NCBI GenBank assembly: GCA_030635835.1
Contig: DAOVYB010000012.1
Location: 1-17,971 of the forward strand
DNA: 17,971 bases
Direction of reading: 5' to 3'
Source of the DNA: Gammaproteobacteria bacterium
Lineage (GTDB): Bacteria > Pseudomonadota > Gammaproteobacteria > UBA6429
Both the position numbers and the translations under genes were made by a program. Position 1 is the stretch's first letter. Every line of letters starts with the position of its first letter. This document shows, piece by piece, positions 7,906 to 14,205 of this stretch. The notes under the pieces were generated by a model. That model was not told the origin of the DNA. It saw only the letters and a program-made list of their open reading frames with translations, and did no database searches.

Positions 7906-8406
7906 TTATCCGTTGTTTGTTATTTCATCTTTTTGTTGCGACATCCAGCTTTGAAGGATGAGCTGCGCCGATATCATATCAATTTGTGCCTTGTCTGGGA
8001 ACATAGAATCACGAAATAGAGAACCGCGGAATACTGAAGCAGAGCCGGATTGTTCATTTCGCTCATTTAAGATGCTTTCTGCTTCATTTGAGCTTAATCG
8101 TTCATCCATCAGCGCGATGGGGATTTGATAGCGTCCGTTTAACTGGTTAGAAAATCGTCTTGCAGCCTGAGTCATTTCCTGCTCAGTACCATCCATATGT
8201 AAAGGTAAGCCGACTACCAGTAGATCAGGTTGCCATTCGGCAATAATTTTTGAAATACTATCCCAGTCCGGCTTGTGTTTAACGGCGTTTATTGTGGTAA
8301 GAGGATTGGCTGTTCCGGTTACCTCTTGTGCAATAGCGATACCGATGCGTTTAGTGCCAAAATCAAAACCAAGTAAAGTACGCTGCCCTTTAGATTTATT
8401 AGCCAT
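7906..8406 (-). CDS. ruvX: RuvX/YqgF family RNase H-fold nuclease
   Basis: A YqgF-type Holliday-junction resolvase homologue of 166 aa from the ATG at 8406. In E. coli this family is linked to 16S rRNA 5'-end processing; RuvX in mycobacteria resolves Holliday junctions. Motifs: LLGFDFGTKRIGIA (first acidic residue), LLVVGLPLHMDGTE, MDERLSSNEAE (second acidic pair) and QIDMISAQLILQ (last acidic residue), so the active-site set looks complete. A TTG two codons upstream (8412) is the alternative start. With the ATG, the gene overlaps the yqgE stop in the sequence ATGGCTAA, a coupling arrangement. The neighbours yqgE-ruvX-pyrR are conserved in gammaproteobacteria. Confidence 0.94.
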   Translation of the reverse strand: MANKSKGQRTLLGFDFGTKRIGIAIAQEVTGTANPLTTINAVKHKPDWDSISKIIAEWQPDLLVVGLPLHMDGTEQEMTQAARRFSNQLNGRYQIPIALMDERLSSNEAESILNERNEQSGSASVFRGSLFRDSMFPDKAQIDMISAQLILQSWMSQQKDEITNNG

Positions 8407-8992
8407 GTCCAATATCAGTTGAGAGTTGTTGTAAGTTAATCCCTAACGTTGCCGCGGCTGCTGTCCAGCATTGTTCTGTCGGTGTTTCGAATAATATATG
8501 CTGACTTGCAGGAACATTTAGCCAGACATTTTCTGATATCTCATCTTCTATTTGATCTTCACTCCAGCCGGCATAGCCGAGCGTGAAAATAAAATGTTCG
8601 GGTGGTGTATTGTTAGAATCATATCCTTCTGCAATTGCCTGAATAATATCCTGCGACATGGTTAAGCCAATATCTTTTGTTACTTCAAGCGTGCTTTCCC
8701 ATTCGCCAAGCGGGCTATGCAAAATAAAACCTCGTTCGGTTTCAACCGGGCCACCATAAAAAATAGGATAATTGCTGGTATCAGTATCGGTAATTTTAAT
8801 TTCGAGCTGTTCACAGAGATCGGCAAATCTGAGCTCAGATGGACGGTTGATAACAATGCCCATTGCACCTTCATCATTATGTTCACAAATATAACTGACA
8901 CTCTTTTCAAAGTTAGGATCATTCAAGCTTGGCATCGCAATAATGAAATGATTTGTAAGTGAAAACCGATCTGATATTTGTTGTTGTGTCAT
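8399..8992 (-). CDS. yqgE: YqgE/AlgH family protein (UPF0301)
   Basis: A 197-aa soluble protein of the YqgE/AlgH family, slightly longer than the usual 185-190 aa. Family hallmarks seen are FIIAMPSLNDPNFEKSVSYIC near the N-terminus, GAMGIVINRP, YGGPVETERGFILHS, and GYAGWSEDQIEDEISEN-W-L-PA towards the C-terminus. The molecular function is unknown; in P. aeruginosa the homologue was linked to alginate regulation as AlgH. It is the first gene of the tightly packed yqgE-ruvX-pyrR-pyrB-pyrC' run. The ATG at 8992 fits the family N-terminus, though no strong Shine-Dalgarno sequence precedes it. A likely promoter lies at 9021-9050. Confidence 0.95.
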   Translation of the reverse strand: MTQQQISDRFSLTNHFIIAMPSLNDPNFEKSVSYICEHNDEGAMGIVINRPSELRFADLCEQLEIKITDTDTSNYPIFYGGPVETERGFILHSPLGEWESTLEVTKDIGLTMSQDIIQAIAEGYDSNNTPPEHFIFTLGYAGWSEDQIEDEISENVWLNVPASQHILFETPTEQCWTAAAATLGINLQQLSTDIGHG

Positions 8993-9020
8993 GATGTCTA
9001 AAGTATTGATGAGAGAACGC

Positions 9021-9050
9021 CTTATAGCAAGTGATAAATCTGGATAACAA
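9021..9050 (-). promoter_or_regulatory. Probable sigma-70 promoter for yqgE-ruvX-pyr operon
   Basis: On the minus strand TTGTTA (9050-9045), an 18-nt spacer, and TATAAG (9026-9021) match the -35 at 4 of 6 and the -10 at 5 of 6 positions. A TGC precedes the -10, close to an extended -10. Transcription would begin about 20 nt before the yqgE ATG. The prediction rests on sequence match and position only. Confidence 0.45.
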
Positions 9051-9070
9051 TATTTTATAGGTCGTAAATA

Positions 9071-9182
9071 TTAACGCAAAGAGCGCAAAGGCGCGGAGGA
9101 CGCAAAGTAAAGATAGTGCTTGTTATATTCTTAGTGCTAATAAAGAGGTACTACCCAGAAGTTTATTTCTTCTTAGCGTTAA
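9071..9182. repeat. CGCAAAG-type imperfect palindromic repeat
   Basis: The left end TTAACGCAAAGA (9071-9082) is matched by its inverted copy TCTTAGCGTTAA (9171-9182) at 11 of 12 positions, defining a 112-bp unit. The left arm carries three CGCAAAG copies (9075-9081, 9084-9090, 9101-9107) plus the related GCGCGGAGGA. The inner part has TAGTGCT twice (9114-9120 and 9132-9138). CGCAAAG-rich short repeats occur dispersed in many bacterial genomes. It lies between the tonB3-like gene and yqgE and has no coding potential. Confidence 0.65.
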
Positions 9183-9205
9183 ATCTCTATCTTCTGAAAT
9201 TACTA

Positions 9206-10111
9206 TTATTTAATAGAGGTTTGTAAATGGCTGCCCTGTTGAAAACGCCATACACGCGGAATATGTAAGACATCAGTATCTTTAAGAATGTCTTTGGTTA
9301 ACGGTGGGAATGGAGCGGACATGTTTACAATACGCAATGCGGCCTGATCCAGTTCACGATAGCCGGAGGAGCGTGTGATACGTGCAGAATGAATACTGCC
9401 ATCCGGATTAATCGCAACATCAAGTAATAAACTTCCAGTAATTTTTTTTCGGGTTACCATCGCGGGGTAATTAAGATTTCCAATACGTTCAACTTTGGCG
9501 CGCCATGCATCCATATAACTGGCAAAGCGATATTTTTTCGCATTTGCTCCGTGAACCCATGTATGTTTTGGTGTCTGCTGGTAGGCTTCTTTTAATTTAT
9601 TAATTTCCGCACTTAATTTTGCAATTTGTTTGCTGCGCTCAAAAAGTTGTGCCGCGGTTAAACTCTTTGTGGCGATTTCAGACTCTTCTTTTAACTTTTG
9701 ATTATTAATACGCTGGTTAGATTGATCAACGCTCATAATTTCAGTTTGTTTTTTAGCTTCAGTGATATGAGGTGGGGTCATTGCTTGACGACTATTAGGA
9801 GCAAAACCTTCTTCAGGCGTAGGAGTGTCATTAGAAAAAGGACTGCTGGGCCGGCTTTTATTTTGCTGGGTACCACCACCTAGCTGATTGGCTTGAGCCA
9901 GATAATCTGCTTCTTCAGGTTCTTCAGTTGAGCGTTGATGAACAAGCGTTACTTCCATAGTTGTGATGACATCATTATTGTTGTCAATTAAATCAAAACT
10001 AATCCCTAAAATTAATATTGCATGAATAGCTAAAGCGAAAAAAATCGTCAAACTCATACGGTCACTTTGTGTAACAGCGACTGGATTGATTGTCTGGCTA
10101 TTCATATTCAT
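9206..10111 (-). CDS. tonB3: TonB-family energy transducer, TonB3-like
   Basis: A 301-aa TonB-type protein. The N-terminus is cytoplasmic (1-19), followed by a single membrane anchor at about 20-41 that contains a histidine (LAIHAILILG), as in TonB anchors. A periplasmic linker follows, rich in Glu, Gln, Pro and Ser, with a charged helix, possibly coiled coil, at about 145-180. The C-terminal TonB domain (about 195-290) contains YMDAWRAKVERIGNLNYP and GSLLLDVAINPDGSI, then SARITRSSGYRELDQAA. No exbB/exbD lie beside it. In P. aeruginosa the gene at this position, next to gshB and yqgE, is tonB3, needed for twitching motility and pilus assembly; by synteny I infer a pilus-related role rather than iron uptake. 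Two in-frame ATGs (10111 and 10105) are possible starts; neither has a clear ribosome site. Confidence 0.88.
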   Translation of the reverse strand: MNMNSQTINPVAVTQSDRMSLTIFFALAIHAILILGISFDLIDNNNDVITTMEVTLVHQRSTEEPEEADYLAQANQLGGGTQQNKSRPSSPFSNDTPTPEEGFAPNSRQAMTPPHITEAKKQTEIMSVDQSNQRINNQKLKEESEIATKSLTAAQLFERSKQIAKLSAEINKLKEAYQQTPKHTWVHGANAKKYRFASYMDAWRAKVERIGNLNYPAMVTRKKITGSLLLDVAINPDGSIHSARITRSSGYRELDQAALRIVNMSAPFPPLTKDILKDTDVLHIPRVWRFQQGSHLQTSIK

Positions 10112-10130
10112 GGTTTAATTTTTAGTTACC

Positions 10131-10158
10131 CTGGTTTTAATTGTGCTGGTTTTAATTG
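10131..10158. repeat. 15-bp tandem direct repeat upstream of tonB3-like gene
   Basis: The 13-mer CTGGTTTTAATTG occurs at 10131-10143 and 10146-10158, a period of 15 bp. A degenerate third copy, TGGTTTAATT, lies at 10111-10120 and touches the start codon of the tonB3-like gene. The copies fill much of the 71-bp apbE-tonB3 spacer. They could be a regulator site on the transcript or DNA, or a replication-slippage remnant. Confidence 0.6.
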
Positions 10159-10182
10159 CTATAGTTAGTGTCTTGCACTTAA

Positions 10183-11262
10183 TTATAAGTTTACATGTTC
10201 AACGATTTCACGAGCCTGTTCAAGTTTGATGCGTTTAAACATGGCTGAAGAAATATGTATTTTTCCATCTTCATCAATGAGTAATACATATTTAATATTC
10301 ATTGATTTTGCAATTTCAAGCCACTTTTTTGGTCCGGCGATAAAAAGTGCTGTGGCTGCCGCATCTGCTGTTGCCGCATCTTGATGTAATACGGTAACTG
10401 ATTGGGTTCCTTTGGCCGGATAACCTGTTCGCGGATCAATAATATGATGGAGGTGCTCGTCCTGATTTTTATTTCCTTTATTTTTAAAGTAACGTTCATA
10501 GTCTCCAGAAGTAAATGCGGCTTCATTATCATTAAGATCAAGTGACGCGACGATGCCTTGTTCATTCTTCGATTTTTTTCGTGGATCACGAATAGCAATT
10601 TTCCATGGGCGATTGTCATGTTTACCAATAACTTTAAGATCTCCACCGGTATCAATCAGTGCATTGTGGATGCCTTGTTTTTTCAGATAGCGGAGTAAAC
10701 GATCAATCGCAAAACCTTTGGCTACACCCCCTAGATCAATTTTTACTGCAGCATTATTATTACTCATCCGAATGCCATTGATTTTTATATTTTCCAGTGT
10801 TGGATTTTGTTTTACCAGTTTTTTGATTGCTTTATCGGAAGGTGAAATTTCAGGATGTTTGTGGCTGTGAAAACCCCATAAAGCAATGAGTTTACCAATG
10901 GCAGGATTAAATAAATGCTGACTTTTTATCGCCAAATCTTTGGCAACAAGAACAAGTTCTAACACGCTTGGTGAAGCGGAAAACTCAACGGTGTGTTCCA
11001 GTAATTTATTCACTCGCGTTAACGAGCCTGGTTCCCAGGGGTGCCAGACCTGATGCATGATTTTAAGATCTTCACGGATGTAACGAAAAGATTCTTTTGC
11101 CGTCTTATCATCAACATTAAGCAAGGTGACATTAACAATTGTGCCAAAAACTAAAAAACTATCATGATGTTCGCCGAGTTTCTTTTGGCAAGCACTGCTA
11201 AGGCCAACAAAGATAATTAAAGTGAATAAGGTTAAAAATCGATTTAAATAAAAGTGAGACAT
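10183..11262 (-). CDS. apbE: ApbE family FAD:protein FMN transferase (putative lipoprotein)
   Basis: ApbE attaches FMN covalently to a threonine or serine of periplasmic redox proteins such as NqrB/NqrC and RnfD/RnfG. From the ATG at 11262, preceded by AGGG six bases upstream, the protein has 359 aa, the usual length. A GTG at 11301 would add 13 residues and overlap gshB, and would spoil the signal peptide. The N-terminus has a basic residue, a hydrophobic core (10-20) and GLSSAC at 20-25, a near-lipobox with leucine at -4 rather than -3. Family motifs seen: KIDLGGVAKGFAID, ALIDTGGDLKVIG, HHIIDPRTGYPAKGTQSVTV and a DAATADAAATALFIAG segment. No flavinylation target (NqrBC, Rnf, or an FMN-binding-domain protein) lies in this window. 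It sits between gshB (32 bp) and the tonB3-like gene (71 bp), a place that is empty in the Pseudomonas locus as I recall it. Confidence 0.94.
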   Translation of the reverse strand: MSHFYLNRFLTLFTLIIFVGLSSACQKKLGEHHDSFLVFGTIVNVTLLNVDDKTAKESFRYIREDLKIMHQVWHPWEPGSLTRVNKLLEHTVEFSASPSVLELVLVAKDLAIKSQHLFNPAIGKLIALWGFHSHKHPEISPSDKAIKKLVKQNPTLENIKINGIRMSNNNAAVKIDLGGVAKGFAIDRLLRYLKKQGIHNALIDTGGDLKVIGKHDNRPWKIAIRDPRKKSKNEQGIVASLDLNDNEAAFTSGDYERYFKNKGNKNQDEHLHHIIDPRTGYPAKGTQSVTVLHQDAATADAAATALFIAGPKKWLEIAKSMNIKYVLLIDEDGKIHISSAMFKRIKLEQAREIVEHVNL

Positions 11263-11294
11263 CACATACCCTGATATATTTTTATTCTTTTGGA

Positions 11295-12242
11295 TTAACA
11301 CTTTTGCTCTGCAATCCAGTCCATCAACATCGCACTAATATTAAGATCATATTGTTCATCGAGTTCGCGAATACAGGTTGGACTGGTGACATTCACTTCA
11401 GTCAGGTAATCACCAATAACATCAATACCAACAAAAATTAAACCCTTGGCTTTTAATAGTGGTGCAACCTGATCACAAATCCAGCGATCCCGATCGCTCA
11501 GTTCAACCCCGACACCTTCTCCACCTGCGGCAAGGTTGCCCCGAGTTTCACCTTTAGCCGGAATACGGGCTAATGCATAAGGAACAGCTTCACCATTGAC
11601 TAACAGAATGCGTTTATCGCCCTGTGTGATTTCAGGGATAAAACGCTGAGCCATGGTGAGTTTTGTGCCATGTTCTGTGAGCGTTTCAATAATTACACTG
11701 AGGTTTGCGTCACCTTCTTTAATACGAAAAACAGAAGCTCCGCCCATGCCATCTAATGGCTTGAGAATGATATCTTTATGTTCCTGGTAAAAAGCATGGA
11801 TATGTTCGGCCTGAGAAGAAACTAAAGTAGGAGGCATACACTGAGAAAAATTATTGGTGAACAGTTTTTCGTTGGCATCACGCAGACTTTGCGCCTTGTT
11901 GATAATTAAAGTGCCCTTTTCTTCAGCCTTTTCAAGAATATACGTACTATATATATAGTTCATATCAAAAGGGGGATCTTTTCTCATTAAAATAGCATCG
12001 AGAGAATCAAGCTGTAGATCTTCTGCAGAGCTTAATTGATACCAGTTGTTCGCATCGGTAAAAACTTTTAATGGTTTCATTTTTGCGCGAGCAATATCAT
12101 GCTCGATATAGAGATCGGCCTGTTCCATATAGTAAAGCTGCCAGCCACGAGATTGTGCTTCGAGCAACATGGCTAAAGTGCTGTCTTTTTTGTAGTTGAT
12201 GCCCTCGATAGGGTCCATCACAACGCCAATTTTTAATGACAT
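11295..12242 (-). CDS. gshB: Glutathione synthetase
   Basis: It ligates gamma-glutamylcysteine and glycine with ATP to form glutathione in the cytosol. The 315-aa length is that of bacterial GshB. Family signatures appear in order: MKLKIG-like start (MSLKIGVVMDPIEGINYKKD), MRKDPPFDMNYIYSTYILE, NKAQSLRDANEKLF, the ATP-grasp loop KPLDGMGGASVFRI, AKGETRGNLAAGGEGVG, and the metal/ATP site GIDVIGDYLTEVNVTSP. The ATG at 12242 fits the family N-terminus although no Shine-Dalgarno is evident. It is the first gene of the minus-strand block and is divergent from pilG. A good sigma-70 promoter lies at 12289-12317. Confidence 0.97.
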   Translation of the reverse strand: MSLKIGVVMDPIEGINYKKDSTLAMLLEAQSRGWQLYYMEQADLYIEHDIARAKMKPLKVFTDANNWYQLSSAEDLQLDSLDAILMRKDPPFDMNYIYSTYILEKAEEKGTLIINKAQSLRDANEKLFTNNFSQCMPPTLVSSQAEHIHAFYQEHKDIILKPLDGMGGASVFRIKEGDANLSVIIETLTEHGTKLTMAQRFIPEITQGDKRILLVNGEAVPYALARIPAKGETRGNLAAGGEGVGVELSDRDRWICDQVAPLLKAKGLIFVGIDVIGDYLTEVNVTSPTCIRELDEQYDLNISAMLMDWIAEQKC

Positions 12243-12288
12243 ATGCTAATTTTTCAGTTTTATTGGTTAAGGAATACTTTCATAGCGC

Positions 12289-12317
12289 ACTATACCGCTA
12301 GTTTAGCATCAGGTCAT
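12289..12317 (-). promoter_or_regulatory. Probable sigma-70 promoter for gshB
   Basis: On the minus strand ATGACC (12317-12312), a 17-nt spacer and TATAGT (12294-12289) match 4 of 6 and 5 of 6 consensus positions at ideal spacing. The start of transcription would fall roughly 40 nt before the gshB ATG. It abuts, head to head, the plus-strand sigma-28-like promoter only 12 bp away. Confidence 0.5.
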
Positions 12318-12329
12318 GGTGATATTTTT

Positions 12330-12356
12330 TTAAGTTGGTTATACGCTTGCCGATAA
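12330..12356 (+). promoter_or_regulatory. Sigma-28-like promoter upstream of the pilG cluster
   Basis: TTAAGTTG (12330-12337), 11 nt, then GCCGATAA (12349-12356). The -10 is a perfect match to the FliA consensus and the -35 matches 6 of 8 positions of TAAAGTTT, with the exact 11-nt spacing. It points at pilG but the leader would be about 275 nt long. It is the second such site in the window; the other drives the chemoreceptor gene. Confidence 0.6.
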
Positions 12357-12639
12357 TTTAGAATGGATGCTCATAATAATAATTAACCGGCCATGTCTCG
12401 CTATTCTCAATTTGGCAGGTATTTATGTTTATATTTTGAGTTAGAATACAGATTATTAATGTGTCTTATTTAGATTTGGACAAAAGAAGCTGAAAAGCAA
12501 AATATTCTATAGATTATAAATACTTATGGAATATATTTAAAATCTGTGTTAAATATATTAACCTAATGTGACATGGTTTGCATATTTTCGAAAAAATATA
12601 TGAAAACTAATGAAATCATATGGTTAGGTACATATTAGG

Positions 12640-13041
12640 ATGTTGGCAGAACAAATAATGAGTGATGGATTTCAAGATCTGAAAGTGATGGTGATTGATG
12701 ACAGTAAGACTATTCGTCGAACTGCTGAAACACTATTAAAAAAAGCCGGTTGCGAGGTATTTACCGCAACAGATGGTTTTGAAGCACTTTCAAAAATTAC
12801 CGATCATAAACCGGATATTATATTCGTTGATATTATGATGCCGCGCCTTGATGGTTATCAAACCACCGCACTGATAAAAAATAATAAAGTATTTAAAAAT
12901 ACGCCGGTCGTGATGTTATCGAGCAAAGATGGTCTTTTTGACCGTGCTCGCGGTCGTATCGTGGGCTCAGAACAATATCTGACAAAACCCTTTACTAAAG
13001 ATGAGCTATTGAGTGCAATTCAACAGCTTGTACTGGATTAA
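12640..13041 (+). CDS. pilG: Pil-Chp response regulator PilG
   Basis: A 133-aa single-domain CheY-like receiver. The acidic pair D20/D21 (VMVIDDSKTIRRTAETLLKK), phosphoacceptor D64 (IIFVDIMMPRLDGYQT), the Ser/Thr position (MLSSKDGLFD, about 92-101) and K116 (YLTKPF) are all present. The text from VMVIDDSKTIRR on is very like P. aeruginosa PilG, which promotes pilus extension and cAMP signalling downstream of ChpA. The start is uncertain: ATG 12640 has AGG directly adjacent and another 11 nt upstream, while the in-frame ATG at 12658 would give a length closer to the Pseudomonas N-terminus. It is the first gene of pilGHIJK-chpA. Confidence 0.95.
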   Translation: MLAEQIMSDGFQDLKVMVIDDSKTIRRTAETLLKKAGCEVFTATDGFEALSKITDHKPDIIFVDIMMPRLDGYQTTALIKNNKVFKNTPVVMLSSKDGLFDRARGRIVGSEQYLTKPFTKDELLSAIQQLVLD

Positions 13042-13045
13042 TACA

Positions 13046-13068
13046 AAATAACCGGAAAATCGTTATTT
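13046..13068 (+). other. Small inverted repeat in the pilG-pilH spacer
   Basis: AAATAAC (13046-13052) and GTTATTT (13062-13068) form a 7-bp AT-rich stem with a 9-nt loop a few bases after the pilG stop. It has no T-run and is too weak to be called a terminator; it may modulate pilG versus pilH mRNA levels or mean nothing. Confidence 0.25.
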
Positions 13069-13132
13069 ATTTAACGTTTAACTATAAATGTTCAAAGCTA
13101 AGTCACAATATTTAGGAATCAGGAGAAAATAA

Positions 13133-13492
13133 ATGGCTAATATATTTATCGTGGATGACTCACCAACAGAAGTCCATGTTCTCACTGCAATGCTTGAGAA
13201 AAATGGCCACACAGTAGAGTCAGTAGATAATGCTGAAGCAGGTATTGAGCAAATAACCGCAAAAAAACCTGATCTTGTTTTAATGGATGTGGTTATGCCG
13301 GGTATGAATGGTTTTCAGGCAACACGAGCATTAAGTAAAGCGCCGGAAACTGAGAATATTCCCATTATTATCGTGACAACAAAAGATCAGGAGACCGATA
13401 AAATGTGGGGCTTGCGCCAGGGAGCAAAAGACTACATTACGAAACCGGTTGATGAAGCAATTTTACTCGAAAAACTTAGCACTATTTTATAA
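13133..13492 (+). CDS. pilH: Pil-Chp response regulator PilH
   Basis: A 119-aa CheY-like receiver of the PilH type, close to the usual 121 aa. The acidic site D8/D9 (IFIVDDSPTE), phosphoacceptor D52 (LVLMDVVMPGMNGFQATR), T82/T83 (IIIVTTKDQETDKMWGLRQGA) and K104 (DYITKP) are present. In P. aeruginosa PilH opposes PilG, acting as the retraction-side regulator or as a phosphate sink. The start is secure: AGGAG at 13121-13125 lies 7 nt before the ATG. It is 91 bp after pilG and 19 bp before pilI. Confidence 0.96.
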   Translation: MANIFIVDDSPTEVHVLTAMLEKNGHTVESVDNAEAGIEQITAKKPDLVLMDVVMPGMNGFQATRALSKAPETENIPIIIVTTKDQETDKMWGLRQGAKDYITKPVDEAILLEKLSTIL

Positions 13493-13511
13493 GTAAAGGT
13501 TACCTGTATTT

Positions 13512-14063
13512 ATGGCTACTGCTTCTAAATCTTTTGCATTACTTCAGGATATTGAGAACCGAAGTCGCTCAAAAGCCTTAGGTTTGCCACAGCAGGTTGA
13601 GGTGAGAAAAACCTGGTCTGGAGTAGGGTTCAGGCTTGGTAATATTTATTTATTATCAAAATTAGAAGAGGTTGATGAGATTCTGGTTTCACCTGAAATG
13701 ACGCGAGTTCCAAGCGCGCTTTCATGGGTTAAAGGTATCGCTAATATTCGCGGTATGTTGTTACCCATTCTGGATTTACGGGATTTTATTGATGGTGAAG
13801 CAATACATGCCGGACGTAAAACACGGGTTATCTTAATTAAAAAAGGTGAGCTGGTTTCAGGTTTAATGGTTGATGAAGTGTTTGGTATGCGCCATTTCTT
13901 TGAAGAAGAACGGACTGCAGATGTACCTGAGGTTTCAGAAAATTTAAAAAAATATTTGCAAGGTGCTTTTCGTAAAGGAAGTGTGCATTGGGGTATTTTT
14001 GATATGGATAATTTAGCAGCAGATCCCTGCTTTTTAGAAGTTGCTGTACGCAGTGCTGGATAG
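13512..14063 (+). CDS. pilI: Pil-Chp CheW-like adaptor PilI
   Basis: A 183-aa CheW-domain protein. After an N-terminal segment of about 35 residues (ATASKSFALLQDIENRSRSKALGLPQ) the SH3-like CheW fold begins at about TWSGVGFRLGNIYLLSKLEEVDEIL. The VPSALSWVKGIANIRGMLLPILDLRDF segment is the conserved CheW core that couples receptor and kinase. PilI links the receptor PilJ to the kinase ChpA at the cell pole. The start lies 19 bp after the pilH stop, with AAAGG at 13495-13499, 12 nt before the ATG, a rather long spacing. Confidence 0.95.
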   Translation: MATASKSFALLQDIENRSRSKALGLPQQVEVRKTWSGVGFRLGNIYLLSKLEEVDEILVSPEMTRVPSALSWVKGIANIRGMLLPILDLRDFIDGEAIHAGRKTRVILIKKGELVSGLMVDEVFGMRHFFEEERTADVPEVSENLKKYLQGAFRKGSVHWGIFDMDNLAADPCFLEVAVRSAG

Positions 14064-14205
14064 AAATGTGAAAGTAACAGGCAATATATTTTAGCTGTAT
14101 TGTTTTAAGGGTTACTACGGGATTCAGAATATAAAAGTAAGAAAAAACTGTAGTTTAGTATTTGTTTAGAAACAAAATAATTTTCTCGATGGTTAGGAGT
14201 TAATC
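14064..14205 (+). other. pilI-pilJ spacer with nested inverted repeats
   Basis: A 142-bp gap, unusually wide for this cluster. AGTAAC (14073-14078) pairs with GTTACT (14111-14116) and, inside it, CAATA (14082-14086) with TATTG (14098-14102), giving an imperfect hairpin starting just after the pilI stop. No T-run follows. The pilJ ribosome site AGGAG lies at 14195-14199. The hairpin may be an mRNA processing or stability element; evidence is weak. Confidence 0.3.

Larger units (their letters stand above)
12243..12639. other. Divergent intergenic region, gshB / pilG
   Basis: A 397-bp AT-rich spacer. It holds the minus-strand sigma-70-like promoter for gshB and the plus-strand sigma-28-like promoter (both listed separately). 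The remaining 280 bp before pilG have no convincing coding frame; the only ATG frames just after the promoter (12363, 7 codons; 12367, 25 codons) lack ribosome sites. An inverted repeat GTTAA-ATATA-TTAAC lies at 12548-12562 and a rough ATATTTT/AAAATAT palindrome at about 12582-12600; either could be an operator, but AT-rich DNA produces these by chance. Confidence 0.6.

Noticed and set aside
9071..9110. CRISPR-like array from repeated CGCAAAG units
   Set aside because: The repeats are 7 bp and irregularly spaced with no unique spacers of constant length, and no cas genes are present.
8993..9205. PyrR-type mRNA attenuator ahead of the pyr operon
   Set aside because: I found no PyrR anti-antiterminator-like loop or terminator pair; the region is occupied by a promoter-like site and a dispersed-type repeat.
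11263..11301. GTG start extending ApbE by 13 residues
   Set aside because: It would overlap gshB and displace the signal peptide; ATG 11262 has a good AGGG site.
12363..12444. Small ORFs just after the sigma-28-like promoter (ATG 12363 and 12367)
   Set aside because: They are 7 and 25 codons, would be nearly leaderless, and have no ribosome site; nothing supports translation.
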